A stretch of DNA of 64,000 bases from Sclerodactyla briareus (GCA_026419785.1 JAODTK010004666.1:289501-353500); one strand, 5' to 3'. Positions 10,640-23,664 are shown, counted from the first letter of the stretch. Numbers and translations are program-made. Notes: generated by a model from the sequence alone, not told the origin.

Positions 10640-13600
10640 TGATTTTGGTGCTGACGAGAACAGGAGGGGGATGACAACCCTACCTCCCTTGCCACAGATT
10701 CGAGGAGAGATGCTAACCCTTGGACATACCCTGACAAAAACCGACCCTGCTGGTCTATTTTACACTAGTTACGGAAATCAAATATACAATTTTCGCAATT
10801 TTATTGACCCCATCATTACAATATGATTGAATTTCTGCTAATAATAAAAACACTAAACAGGTGAAACAAACTGTTCGCTTTCAATCGTGAACATGTGGAT
10901 ATGAAGTTACAATATTTGGTTATCGGGTCCATGCATTTTCACAATCGAAGAATTGCCCATTTGTGTATTCCAACCCGTGTTTCGAATCAGTGAATTGTTC
11001 ATATGCTATGCTGCTATGTGTATACATGCTTTCCATTTCCAAGGATTGGCTGCCAAGCGCCAATTTTAATGAAGAAAAGGTTTCTGACCAGTCATTGATT
11101 GCAGAGAGACATGCATCTACATTTTCTTTGTAAATACCCAGAGGAAACGGTCACCTAGCTGGAGTTATATCAATAACGGTGCAGTTTGAACTCCCACATG
11201 AAATCGAGATGCCTATCATTTACAAGGAGATATGAAAGAATAATTCATTTTCTCGTAATGATAAGCCTCATTGGAGTCGCACCGGCAATAAGTGACTTCC
11301 GAGGAATATTGTATTGCTATGATTTAGCAAGCTATTTAGGGTGGCAAACAAGTTAATATCAATTCCCTCTCTGATAAATGAAGAAGTTCCATTGGCAGCA
11401 TAATTTTAAATGTATCTCTTCCATTAGTTTCAAGTGGGCGATATTTTGAGGGTCAGCAACTGATATGTAAGAAAACCCGGAATGTTTATCATAGATATAT
11501 GGAATATTTATTATGGTGTTTCGCTTGTTGTACTTACCAAATTACTGGTCAATTGGGGAGGTATGAATGAATCGGGAATAATTGTACGTGGCTATACGCA
11601 GATATGACCTACACGGACCGTGGGTCATCATGTCGCTAATACAAGAAAATATAATTACGATCGAAAAAGATTGGACAATGGACATACTGAATAATTATTC
11701 GAGATAGTGAGGAAGAGTATAGAGGTAGAGAGTGATGAAGAAGAGCTACCTATCTAGTACTATAATTACTGGAAACATTACCAAGACCGCACCTTACTTT
11801 TCATGCGCAACAGATTGTCATCGCCTTATATTGAACGATCTACGCGGTTAGGACTATGGTCCGGGGGAATAATAGTGAATATTGTTATTATTGTTAATAT
11901 CATAATTCAATGCGCTTCGTCAGGATGGATAGTTGGTAACCTGAAACGATGCGGACTTCTCTATATATATTTACATACATATATCCTATTCTCAGTGGAT
12001 TGAAGAGATGCTCAATTTCTCTCAAGTATTTGAATGTAACAATACATCTAAGGATGTTAGAACTAATATGAGAAATATTACGTCTCCATCGCGAGCGGTC
12101 TCAAATAAGAAGACGTGCTGCCATGGCTGAACATTGAACGGTTTAGCTAAACAAAGCATGATATTATATGATGGCAATTTATGCAAAGAATTTGATCCTT
12201 CATGGCATTTTGTGAGGCAATTCTCAGACACGAGGGAAGTAAAATTTACGAGGAGATGAGAATGTCAAAGTAAATAAGTGGACGGAGAACAAAAACGCAG
12301 ACGTGAAAATATCTCGGTGATTACCTCTAAAACCTACCATTCCACCTCACTAGCATGGTGTAGGATTCCAGCGGAACTGGGGCAGAACTCCCTCTTGAAC
12401 GGAATGAAATGACCTACAATCAGGCACAGATAGGCTAATTTGAACAGAGATAATGCAAGTGTTTGAAAGAGCCAGTGTTTCAATGGAGGTATGTATACCC
12501 CTCGCCTGATTTTCGAATCTACATTTGGGCGAATCCATACTCGAAAAAAGGCTGAACCCAGATTATTCTGATTGCAATACTCCAGAAAAAGGTTCTATGG
12601 ATGTATGTATTATTACTTGGGTCAAATGATAAAAAAGAAAGAGAAAGGTTTGGCTGTCATTAGCACCAACTATGTTGACGATGCATAGTTCGAGTGTCAT
12701 ACGCCGTGACCCAATACTAATCATCTTCATGTTTACATTACAACAAACGCCCGGTATTACCGCGAACTGATATGACTGCATTCTCCGATAGTCAGTGGTA
12801 TATATTGTAGCTATCCATATCTTTCTGTCTAGGGTTGGGGATCAGGATCAGGGATTAGGGTTAGTGTAGCCACAGGAACCCTACTCGATCAGTAGCGTAC
12901 GCCAGAGATTTGCATGGTTGTGAGGGGGGGGGGGGTGGTTGAGCCTGAATCCCAGGGAAGTGCGCCCTCAAAAGTGGCCGCACCCCTCCCAATAGGCAAA
13001 TAGGTAAACTTAAACACATGATGCTGCAATATTATAAATACATCTGCAAACGTACTGACTGCAAAAACTAATTTTTGTTCAAGAAATTATTGATCAATTG
13101 GTAACATGGGGGGGGGGGGTTGGGTACGACGTATCGATACAGTGCGCATTGATTCCCACTTTAACAGTGCCGTCGGAAAGATTTCCGTCGGCGGTTGCTA
13201 GTGTGGGCCTACATTGAGATTTTTTTTACCGTGAGCATACTGCTTCCTGGGCAGTTAGGTTTTTTCTCTATAACACAAACGGAAATATTTGAACACCGGG
13301 GGATTATGCACATTTTTTTTTTTGTTGGGAATGCACTAATGCACCCCTAGTTGTTGATCAGTAAGTCAATTTCCGCCAATACCTTTTTGAATTTTCGTCA
13401 ACACAACCACCCTTCATAGAAGTAACCACTTTAAATTGAAACGACTGCAAGAAGTGAAATCACAGCGTTCTTGAGTCCTAAGACTATGACATACACATAC
13501 TGCGTCATTCCTTTGATAAATGTCCATCCTAAATATGCGGGTAGTAACAAATGACCGAATCACACATTTTTCTCTAAGACCTAGGCAGAATCGCCGAATT

Positions 13601-14270
13601 CTAACCCCGAGGCAATTCGTGTTACTTTAGTGCGTACAAGCTTTTAGGTTAAAAAAGGGTGGCTGAATCCGAATCTGCTGTATGCCTAGTCGACAAATGT
13701 CCGCAGCTGTCCTAAAAGTGCGGAAAATAAAATGCCGCCAAAATGGCCACCACAACCCGACAAGAGTTTTATGTGTATACAACTCGTGAATAAACAGAGT
13801 TCAAATGGAATGCATGTGCTCCAGTAGGTTCCGATACATGGAGAATCTAATGTCATATTCCATTTCCATATCAGATGAAGAACAAGGGCTTGGAGTTTCA
13901 ATTCCTAATGCTCATACGGCATTTTTCAACGTTAAATAAATCAGTCAAAACCAAAAATGAATCCCAAGCATACCCCCCCCCCCTCCCCCGGTGGAGAACA
14001 GACCGTATTTTTTTCAACCCTTCCTCCAAGTGCAGGCCTCCCCGTACATCACCACTGGTCCCTAGTTTGTGCCGTCTCTTTCCCATACTGTGACAGCAAT
14101 TCCTTCGGCCGAAGCTCGAACCTAGTCAGGGCAACCCCCAAATTCTTAATCTTCACTATCATATTTCAATCATTTTTCATGGAAATTCCTGGCCAAGCAG
14201 GTAGAGTTGATCATCCTGTTTCTACTATATGAATCATTTTCACTAGCGCGGCGCTTAGGTTTTCCCCTCC
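10640..14270. other. No recognised gene; low-complexity islands
   Basis: I see no gene I can support. The stretch includes a degenerate 'agggattagggttag' telomere-like phrase at about 12826-12866, G-runs at 12925 and 13110, T-runs at 13220 and 13312, and a C-run at 13971-13987. The AT-rich part at 10.8-12.3 kb has only short frames. Confidence 0.35.
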
Positions 14271-14279
14271 CATGACGTT

Positions 14280-17200
14280 ACTTTGGCGCAGTTGGTGTGA
14301 CCCTAAGACTTCTCCTTTGATGGCCCAGGAGATTAGGCATCGTACATTTAATTGAACCGACGAACATAAACTTACTGTATGCGTTCCCTGCTGTGTATGT
14401 ACAGTCGGTTACAGATGAAATTAGTTTGAGTCCTCGTGATGTGCCGGCATCGTCGTCACGCTTTCCTGCAGGTACAACAACGCCTCGGTGCATTCCAGCC
14501 GTCCTGCCTGCATCTGCAAGTTTGCTGAACACCTTTTCGTGTTGCAGCCACCTGGCCGATCTCTCTCCAGATTTGGGGATAGGTGAGAGCGAGACCGCTG
14601 TTGGCACCAATTGATCGTCGAGGTGCCTCCATCCCATTTCGTTCACTGAGGACGTTTAGGATATGGCAATATGTGCTTGGTTCAGACACTTGCTTGATAT
14701 GTGAACGCATATGTGGACATCTAGCTGCATCGAGGTTGGTGGCAAGGCTTCTCGTGGACGACCGTAACGAACAACTTGACATTGCTTTTGTTACATGTGT
14801 CAACCGCGGGCACGCCTATATTTACAATGAATTTCTTTCTTTCTTTCTCCGCTGATAGTACCTCAAGAATTTTCAGTAAAGACCTCTGCCAAGAGGCAAT
14901 CAATCGCTGTGATGTTTGCTGAAACACCGTCCCCCCGGTTGTTTCTTTCCCATGTCCCACTACTGGGACACGCATCCACAGCCAGTCACCGCCTGGTAAC
15001 CAAGTAGGTGTTGATCATGCTCATCGGAAAGCAACCACGGATATCATGTACTGGGAAATACTTCGGAGCTTTAATATGTCCCAGCTTTCATTAATTCGTT
15101 GTACACTCATCTTGTCATAGTGAGCTAGGAGTAGAAGAAGACATCCGTATCACGCACCGACACTACATTGTTTCATGTGCTGAATCAGTGCAAAATCAGC
15201 CTTGTACCAGCTTCCTCGTGTCAGCTCTCAGGGTTAATGTTGAGATCCGGATTCGATGACTGACTCGGAGCAGAGAATCAGCGAACCCCCCTGCAACTAA
15301 ACCCACTGGTCCATCTTTCGGGCTCTGTCCGATCAGATGATTGGAAAGTAGCAGACCGAGGTCTGCTTTTATTTTCTTCCCATTTCTTCGAGTGCCATGA
15401 AGCTAGCCAGTTAGAGGGAGAGAGGGAAAAAAAAAACAACCGATCATCGTTCCTATTTTACGGACGTACGGGGCGGTAGCCGCTGCTTGCGTTTGTCCTG
15501 TTTCCTGCTTAATTGTCATCTTGTACTGTCAAGACTCGTCGATCCTCTGTTTTGTCTCCATCTTGAATACATCATTAACATAGGTGTCGGCATAGTCACC
15601 AAATGTACTAATGTCAAGCGACTTCCCTAGTGCCATCACTAGTCTTGGCCATCGATGAGTAGACCTAGAGCTCTATCGAGTGTACTCTTTGCCGGTTTTC
15701 ACGTTTTTGTGTCGTATGTTCGTTAGCACAGATTTGTTGTGAATGTAAACTACCACTAGTTGAGCACAGACACGGCCGTCATGAGTTCATGTTGGAGGAT
15801 ACTTTCTAGGTACCTCGGCGCCCTGCTCTATAAGCTGTTATGAGCCTCTGCGGAATGCTCCTGTCCACTTTGACTGGATTCTTGCCTGTCCCTTGGAAGG
15901 CTGGACAACTTCATACACGTTGAAATGTTTTGGCATTATTCTTCCGAATAAGGGTCTTTCATACTAAGGTTCTTGTTCACTATTCCGGGGGCGCAATTGA
16001 GGCGCTGCTTACCGAATACCTCCATTTGCACCTGACCATGATGCTCGGCAACCCAGATGGATTCTTGAATCTCAGTGTGGCTCATCGCTGTTTTATGATG
16101 TTCTTCAATGTGTCAACGCCATCCTGGAACAAGCGCCATGTTGTTTGAGTGATACTGCGATTCTGTCCTCATCTTGTCGTCTTTCGTCATCCTACCTACT
16201 CTTTGTGCATTCGTTGTGTGTGTACTCGTCATCGTCATCGTCCGTTTGCAGACTCATCATTGGATGTGGTCTGAGAGCTATGACCGTTCTCAGATTGTAC
16301 GCTGTGTCCATCTACTGAGTGCGGACGCTACGCTGGTGATGCTACCAAGCCTCACTCTTTTTTTTCTGTAGCATTCCAGCCATTCCAGTACTCTGGTCTG
16401 GCCGATAACCTGGTTGAAGGTTTGATTCGAGCGTTTCACCACGAAGTTGCCTTCCTGGAACTCGCTGAGTACCTCTGGTGGGAGAGTCGACATTTTCAGC
16501 CAGGTATACAGTGCCCACCTAAGCGGTATTGACATATCACATACCTGAAGCGGAATGGCAGCAATACGTTTTAACGCATATAGATGGAGATTCCATGATC
16601 ATCAGTTGCCGCCTCTGGTGAAGCAAGTAGGAGGCTGACCATATCATATAGTTCCCACCAGACCCCGCTGTCGGATCACCACCAGCAAGACCTGCAGTGA
16701 ACTCTTTCATTGCCGCGGGGAATCTGTCCGGTAGTCATCTGTCAACCAGTTGCGCAATACTTTCGGCATCTAGGATGTGCTGCAATCTGACAGCTCGGTT
16801 CTCAGCGTGAGAATCACCTCATCCGTACGTATAACCCTTTGAAGAAAGCCATTGCCAGAGAGATGTAAGGTAGTTTGTGTTGCCCTGATGCCCGTGGCGT
16901 ACGCCCCCTTTCCTCCTACATGACACGCTGTTTCGGCGTTGACTCCCAGAAGACCACTTTCCCCCACAGATCACTTAGGACCCGAATCACTCATGTGTCC
17001 CGACCCTATACTCCCAGTATCATAGCGATGATGGGAGTCCCCAAACAAGGCTAATTATATCCTTGTACTCTTCCCGACCACTTCAGTTCTAGCCACTTTG
17101 GATAAAGTGCCTCATCCACCGTCAGCACAACATGCTGCTGCCTCAACGATTTCGCTACATGCAGCACCCGTCTCACGACTGTGTTCAACGTAATCAAGCT

Positions 17201-19110
17201 CTGATGCAAGGGGCCTGTACTATGGTAGGTACCCTACTGTGGTTTGTTCGGGGTTGACTGGCTTGCCCCTGCTGATTGTACAATGTCCAGGAAGGCATAG
17301 GTTTGTGAGATGACCGGGCTAAGATGAAGGCCATTCAGTAGCGTGCGCTTCTGTGCTTACGGGCACTTTCTAGTTGATTGTGTGAAACGTCATCTGGGAT
17401 CACACCAGTGAATGGGCGCCTCCGTGATTCCTCGGGTTGGGTGCAGGAATGATGTCCGTCATCGAAGCAAGGATTTGGTAATGGATTCCGTCTTTGAAAT
17501 GTCTTTCCAGCGAGGAGATCATTTTCAGGTGGCCCACGCTGCCAGGCTGCCACTTGGGTTGCATGGAAGGTTCCCGACCCTTAACCGTCCAGAGTGGTAC
17601 TCATTGATGTCAACGTTGTTCATCGAGAAGTGGACGAAGCGACCCCCTACTAGATTTTCTGGAACACCACTACCGTATTATCCATGGTCAGAATGTCCTA
17701 TTGGCCAGTGCTGTGTCGGAGTTAATAACCTCAAACGGGAGGTCATGACATGACCTGCGTTATGAAACATGTTCCCAATCTCTTTTGAAACGTGTACCTG
17801 TGGAGCGTGCTGGCCATCCCTACTGTGTTTTACGGAGTGAGGACTGTCTCCATCACCTCGGTACATAAGATCCTGATCGATGCATGGATCTGAGCCTTCG
17901 CCTGGGCTTCATTCTTTAATCATCTCTAGTCATCATCTCCAGCCGATGTGTCGCGCCTAGACCCACATTCAGGAACCTATCACAAGCTATCAGGTCTATT
18001 ATCTGTTGCTCTATAGCGTTGGCGGGATTTTGTCTATCCCGTCTCTGGGATGTGAACACCAAGTCACCAAGGATTCGCAGGCCACATGGACCATGGTCAA
18101 AACTCATCATGATGTCATGTCTGAATGCAGGAATGAATCCATAAGTCGGTGGGTCATATTTTCACATTGCTGTACTGTATATGTCGGAATTTTGTCGGAA
18201 CCATACAGTATTATGTTTCATTCTGCGCCTGATCATGCAGTACAACGACTTCGTATATACCCTCGAAGAGACTTTCGCGCTAATTTGTCGCTTGAAAGTG
18301 CTCCTTACGGCTCAGAAGGAAGATGGAATATCTCTCCCCGAGCATCATCGTATCGTGTCGTACCCTGTCCCACACATCACAGAGTCCAGGATATCAGCTC
18401 GCTCTGCTGATCGTTCAAGTTCTTCGTCAAAGCCCAGTTAATATGATCTCGGGGCTCTGGTGTGACGTAACCTGAACTGGCGATGTTTTTCGTCCTGCGT
18501 TTCGAACTGAATGAGGCAACTTCGGTGATACTTTCCGTCTGCAGCTGTGAGATCAGTTACGCAAGCCATTTAAACTCTTAAGAGTGAGCATATCTTTCGC
18601 TGATTCCAAGATTCTGCTGCTGACTCTCATATATTGTATGAGATGAAGTGGTTCGTTCGATGGAGTTGACAGAAGATACCCTGTTCCAATCCCTAGGAAT
18701 CGTTTTTGCTCCGTCAGTAGGCGGACACCTCGAGGGTTAACATTTGATGTGGATGTTGACGGACTCTGATCAGTCGTTGCTTTCATCCAGTCTTCTTCAG
18801 TTTTTCAGTTTTCAACTTTAATGTCTCTCATAACTGATACCTGTCAATTCCTTGTGGCCATTTGCAACGGTTGAGGAGGGTTTCTCACGAATATTCGGTT
18901 AATCGCTCGGTTGTGTCTCGGTAATTGTCATTGGTCAACTTCGATCGAAGTTGGCCTGATGATATCAACAACTGGAGGCCAGCACTGCTGACGTCATGAG
19001 CTTTTTCTTGTTGTCCTCTGACTAACGAGGCACAACTGTGGCTCCAGTGACATTGGCCTTTTTCTAGATGGTCCTTGCCTTCATCCATGTTTTGTCTGAG
19101 GGAGATCATT
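14280..19110 (-). pseudogene. Frameshifted copy of a large multi-copy animal protein family (PIN-like/Cys-rich)
   Basis: Reading the minus strand from 19.11 to 14.28 kb, family-like text continues for about 1500 codons, moving between frames every 30-100 codons. In order: a Cys/His N-terminal part (TDLTAADGKYHRSCLIQF near 18.5 kb); a central domain (GLSDLWVESGLLGVN and a Gly/His-rich text near 16.9-17.0 kb, then SIPLRWALYTWLKMSTLP and FQEGNFVVKRSNQTFNQV at 16.42-16.53 kb, ending SALSRW); PQRLITAYRAGR near 15.83-15.88 kb; LDISTFGDYADTYVND at 15.57-15.62 kb; RDTDV near 15.15 kb then LLLLAHYDKM after a frameshift; EMGW near 14.63 kb; and a Cys-rich tail near 14.46-14.55 kb. I know this order from uncharacterised, multi-copy proteins of fish, echinoderms and cnidarians. 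The Asp motif suggests a PIN/FEN-like nuclease fold, which is inference. No introns are evident. Molecular role unknown. Confidence 0.75.
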
Positions 19111-19119
19111 CAGCCCTGT

Positions 19120-19560
19120 AGTCAATGAAAGGAGAAAGAATGGGCCGATATAACGCATAAACGGAGTAACAGATAGGTAAGTGACACCAGAGGGTCAAAT
19201 GCAACTATAACACTCCACACCACACTCAAAAAACCTAACCCCCTCCCCTCCCCCCCTCCCCCTCCCCACATACACACAATATTAATAATCCTAGCCGACG
19301 CACCTGCGCTGTTCATCATCGGTACATGGTAATTGGTAACATAAAATTAGGGTGATACAAACAGAGCTAACCCATTGACGTACCCATGGGGAGGATGTGG
19401 GGGGGGGCAGGATTTTTTGCAAAGCGGGGCTTTAAAGAACATTATTTCGCACAGTGGACGGTGGTGACAGTTACTCTCCTCTACAATATTGTGTTGTGGT
19501 AATCCCCCCCATCCCCCCCTTATCCCCCCGCCCCCCCCCATTTGCAAGGATTTCGATCAT
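19120..19560. other. C-rich low-complexity spacer
   Basis: Two C/T-rich blocks, 19230-19268 and 19501-19541, and a G-run at 19396-19406. The Gly-rich open frames on the minus strand come from these runs. It is the 5' flank of the large minus-strand gene; I see no promoter element that I would defend. Confidence 0.4.
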
Positions 19561-21200
19561 GGTGTAGTCGGCCTGCCTATGAACTGGTTTTCTTAGCCAG
19601 ACTCCCCTAATGTTTTCCAATTTTGGGTGTTTACTACTTCCTCAAAGGTTGAGTGATGTAACCTCACACAACTAGAAAACGGGTGTATATCATGCGCAGA
19701 AGATACATGCATTAACATGGAGCTGTACTATGGGAAACCGTTGATTTGCGCAAGTGATCCGTACACATCACCGGCCCTCATTGTCAAACATACAAATGCA
19801 GAGATAAACGAACACTAATTTCCCTCATACATTATGCGAAAAGGTCGACATGGGACAACACTCATTTTCAACAGCAGCACGTCAACACGGAATAGGATAA
19901 CTGTTAACTGACCACTGAACTAATCTTAATCGCTTCTGAACTCTCGGTATTCCTTCCTGCAGCCACGTTGTCAGCTGTCGGTTATGACGCAATCCTTCCG
20001 TTTCTATAACTCATGAACCTAATATGTCTACATTCATATACCGGTGTACCGGTGAATTGAAGTGGCTGAAAACAGCACGCGCCGATGTTACGCGTACATT
20101 AGTCTAATACAAGTCCATCTTGGACGTTCACGCCAGAGGACGTTCACTTAATTGGCGAACTGCAATAGGAGAAACTTGTCAAGTGAGCCGGATAAATTAT
20201 CCATGAATGGCTTGCAAGTCGAATCAGAGATACTGTCGAGTAATTAGCTGTTATCTCCCGTAAGCACTGCAGCCCCTGATTCAGGACCTCACCCGTTCGT
20301 TGGGCTATTCATCGCTGCATACGATAATTTTTTTGCAATTTTCCGCGTTCAAGCAGTTTTCATCATACCTGCATCATGACACCCGAATATGGAAGTGAAT
20401 TCCTCACCCATGAAAGCCTATATGGATTCATTTATTTCGAGTTCCTACCTTGTTACTCATGGAGATGTATGAATAATAACATTTCATTCCAGCGATGGGC
20501 TGCATTTTGGATTGTCTCAATTACAGGCCTTGCAGCCATTTGTCGGCTGGGCATACAGCAACTTCGAGTTCAGCGACCCTTTCTACCCCCGAAAAGCTTG
20601 TATGCACTCAAATTAACACGATTTGCCTTCGCCCCTCTAACTAGGTCATTTCCTCAAAATTGACTAGTCTATCCTATGAGATTTTCCGTTATGCTGTAAA
20701 TAGTTATTGTGGGGAATGCTTTTGCAACGACGACATCCCCGTACTTTCGGAGTTATATTGAGTCGAGATTTAGCTACAGGCTTTACCTATTTATTCATTG
20801 ATTGTCTGCGCATACCAATCACACGAAGGAACATAGGCAATATCCTTGCTATTTCGGAAGGCACCTATATTCTCCCTGAGATTTTCTCATTCAGAAAAGA
20901 TACATTGATACACAGTGATCAGTGAACTCTTGACGAGAACGTGAACAAGTAACACGGAAAAAGGGCCTGGTGTTATGTTGGAGAATAACATATTCAAGCA
21001 CTGGCCTCCGATTTATAGAAATTGTACGTTTCAGACATAATGATGCCAATAATAGTCTTGTTCATTTGAATCGCAGCCGTTCAATCAAAGACAGGCCTGA
21101 GGTCCAATGCAGAATTCGGGAGGACGCCGTACACTGGCTGCTTCCATTACATGTGTGTCCACTTCTCAAAAGAGAAAACCGTAGCGAGAGGAGCTACATT
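19560..21200. other. No recognised gene
   Basis: Plus-strand open frames of 95 codons (20376-20663), 72 codons (20707-20925) and 144 codons (20970-21404) lie one after another, but none has a motif that I recognise, and the longest runs into an A/T-rich repeat. They could be exons of an unknown gene or chance. Confidence 0.3.
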
Positions 21201-21229
21201 TATGGTCTAAGTGCCAGGATCCCAGGCAA

Positions 21230-21500
21230 ACACGAAACGTTTCCGAAATTATTGTCCCAATGTTCCAAAAAAAAATGTTTCATGTTGCGTAACATAAATG
21301 TTATGAAAACGTTTACATACTATTTAAAAACGTTTTGGAAAACATTCGGAGACCATTTAAGGAACATTTTTACCCCACCAAAAAATTGCCACCGAAACTT
21401 TTAAAACAATTTCAAGTGATTTCGAAAAATAAGATTTTCAAAAACGTTTTGGGCAAAATGTTTTGTAACGTTCAGAAACATTTTCCCACCATTTGTTTTC
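21230..21500. repeat. Degenerate AAAACGTTTT-type repeat
   Basis: Words such as 'aaaacgtttacata', 'aaaacgttttggaaaacatt', 'aaaacgttttgggcaaaatg' and 'gttttgtaacgttcagaaac' recur every 20-60 bp. The core 'aaaacgtttt' is its own reverse complement, so the block reads similarly on both strands. It looks like a decayed minisatellite. The coding frame at 20970-21404 that ends inside it should be treated with suspicion. Confidence 0.6.
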
Positions 21501-21504
21501 ATAG

Positions 21505-21605
21505 GGGTCGAGCCATTGGAGGGGGGGTGGGGGATGTATCGCCCCCAATATTTGGTCAAGGGGGGATGCCCCATGTAATCATCCCCCCAAATATTTGAGC
21601 CAACA
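21505..21605. repeat. G-run/C-run inverted element end
   Basis: The sequence goes 'ggagggggggtgggggatg', then 'cccccaatatttggtcaagg', then 'gggatgcccc' and 'tccccccaaatatttgagcc'. The two 'aatattt' blocks lie in inverted G/C-run context. The style matches the insert at 22.97-23.06 kb within the inverted-repeat element downstream. I take it as another short non-autonomous DNA element or its terminus. Confidence 0.4.
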
Positions 21606-22051
21606 GTCATGGAAAAATTTGAAAATTGAAATGTATGTCGTCTTTAAGTAGTCCATCTACGAGCTGGAGTCGAAGAATATCCAACCATAGCCTGTGATTA
21701 CTCACTTATTCATTGACTCCCGCCAAGCAGTTAGTTATAATATAATTTTCTATCTATATTTGTTCGATGTACCGCGCTCGCACGTCTGTAGGCCGTACAA
21801 GAAAACAAACGTTGACAATAGCCGGCAGGTGGTGAGTATGTATTAACAAAAAGCTCAACTTCGTGTAGACTAGGCGGCGTACTTCTTCGCAGGAGTGAGA
21901 TCATGTACACGGCAGATTCAATAGAGTACAGTGTGTCGCTTGACAGTGACCGTACAGAAGAAAGTGGAGACTTCCGACTGAAGACTTCCAACAAGGGGAT
22001 AAATTTCCAGTCAAATGAGGACTAAGGTGATATATGCAAATCATGGAGAGT

Positions 22052-22141
22052 CAGGGGCGTCAGAGCGTTTGAAAAGTGGGGGGGGGTGACACATCGAATG
22101 CAAATGACTATCTAAGCGGAGCGCCAACATCGGTTTGCGAG
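22052..22141 (+). repeat. Left terminal inverted repeat
   Basis: Starts 'caggggcgtc' and ends with 'aagcggagcgccaacatcgg'. It pairs with 23577-23664, with a few indels, mostly in the G-run. Confidence 0.75.
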
Positions 22142-23576
22142 AATGCGTACGAAGGAAAGTTCAGATTTTCATACCAACCAGATCGACGGAAACGGCACTT
22201 GCCAGGCTCATAGCCTTCCATCTCATGTGGTGATTTGGGTGAAAGACAGACAAAAAATTGTATGTGATACCTACGATGATTTACCGAAATCACACATGGT
22301 ATTTTTTAATTACATTTTCTACTCTGGCTTTGTTTGAGTGGGATCCTGGGGTCTACCGACCGGTCGCTGGTGGGATCGGAGGGGAAAGCCATATATAGCG
22401 CACGGGACACTCCAATCGGGGAACAGAAAATTTGTCAGACATTTGAACTACCTCGCGTGCGAAACGCGCCAAGTTTTTTTTTGCATGTTTTCCCTTCGCT
22501 GGCATTTTATTGAAAGTCTGCAAAATCCAGCATTTTTTTCACTCTGGTCTTTTGTTCCCCTCCTCCCCTTCCCAATTTTTTTCATAATAGGAAATTGGGG
22601 GGGGGGGGAGAGTCTATCCCTCAAGTCTTCTGACATTAATCGAGTGAACAAAATGATTCGAAGCACTACATCGCATAATTAGCCTACAACGACGCCTGGA
22701 AGAAAAACGTCATTGCGCGCGAAAACAACACTTGAAAAATTCTGCACTTTTGGCAATTCGATTTGAAATTAAATTCGAGAACTCGTATGAACATTAGTAA
22801 TCCTTCGACTTCGGGCCCTAGTGGGGTCCATATCTTCACCTGGGGTCCGCAACCTGGAATTATGTTGACTTAAGACAATTTTTCCAATGCGATTATTGTT
22901 GGTCAGACAAATTGAATCGTTTAGAGGAGACAAAATTGGGCATATGCCCATTATTTTTATACGGTCCGGAAAAGTGGGGGGGGGGGGGGGGACAACTATC
23001 TGATATCCCCCCCCACTTTTGAAAGTGGGGGGACATGCCCCCCCGCGCCCCGTCCCCCACCTGTTGACGCCATTGTAGGGCCGGAATTGACTTAGATACC
23101 AACAAATTGGCGTTTTCTCCCTGGCGTTGTAGCTAAATAATGCTAAGTAATGCTTCGAATCAATTTGTTAACTCGATTAATTCCAGAATCCTTTGGGCGA
23201 CTCTCCCCCCCCCCCCCCAGAAATAAAAGGAAGGAAAAAGACAAACTGAACTGAATAAATTGCAGACTTTCTCATAAAAATGCCCGAAACATGCACATTA
23301 TTTTTTCGCGCGCTTCGCGCGCGCGCCGAGACTATTTGAATTAGTTATAACTAGTAACGTTATTAGTTTCCACAACTGACTTGTCAAATTCGGGTAACAT
23401 TTCCCGCTCCCAATTGTAGTGTCCCTACGCCTATAATGTAGAGTAGAAAAGGTAAAATATACCATTTGTGATATTCTGTAAATCATCTTATTATGTACAA
23501 TGACAACTTCTTTGCCTGTCTTTTACTCAAACACACATGTAGATGGGTGCTATTGAGCCTGCACTATACGCCTTCA

Positions 23577-23664
23577 CGCCAACCGATGTGGCGCTCCGCT
23601 TAATGTTTCTTTCACATTCGATGTCCCCCCCCCCCCCCACTTTTCAAACCGGTCCGACGCCCCT
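23577..23664 (-). repeat. Right terminal inverted repeat
   Basis: Starts 'gccaaccgatgtggcgctcc' and ends 'gacgcccctg'. It is the reverse complement of 22052-22141. The C-run at 23623-23637 is the counterpart of the left G-run. Confidence 0.75.

Larger units (their letters stand above)
22052..23664. mobile_element. Non-autonomous DNA transposon with ~85-bp terminal inverted repeats
   Basis: The left end, starting 'caggggcgtc' at 22052, continues 'gtttgaaaagtggggggggg', 'gacacatcgaatg' and 'aagcggagcgccaacatcgg' to about 22141. The reverse complement of 23577-23664 gives the same blocks in the same order: 'caggggcgtc', 'gtttgaaaagtggggg', 'gacatcgaatg', 'aagcggagcgccacatcgg'. The element is therefore about 1.6 kb. 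Ends of the form CAGGGGCG are typical of hAT-group elements, which make 8-bp target duplications, but the flanks ('tggagagt' left, 'gatgcggg' right) do not match, so that assignment is uncertain. The interior has no transposase that I recognise and contains a second G-run/C-run insert at 22.97-23.05 kb and a 'cgcgcgcttcgcgcgcg' hairpin at 23.31 kb. Confidence 0.75.

Noticed and set aside
12826-12866. Telomeric repeat
   Set aside because: Only a few irregular GGGATTAGGGTTAG words, also seen near 25.3 kb; not an array.
14247-19250. Terminal inverted repeats around the large minus-strand gene
   Set aside because: Only 'ttaggtttt' plus C-rich text is shared in inverted form by the flanks at 14.25 and 19.23 kb; too short and low in complexity.
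20970-21404. 144-codon open frame as a gene
   Set aside because: Its second half runs into the AAAACGTTTT-type repeat and the first half has no motif; not enough to call.
22052-23664. hAT transposase inside the inverted-repeat element
   Set aside because: The 114-codon frame at 22338-22682 has none of the expected motifs; the element appears non-autonomous.
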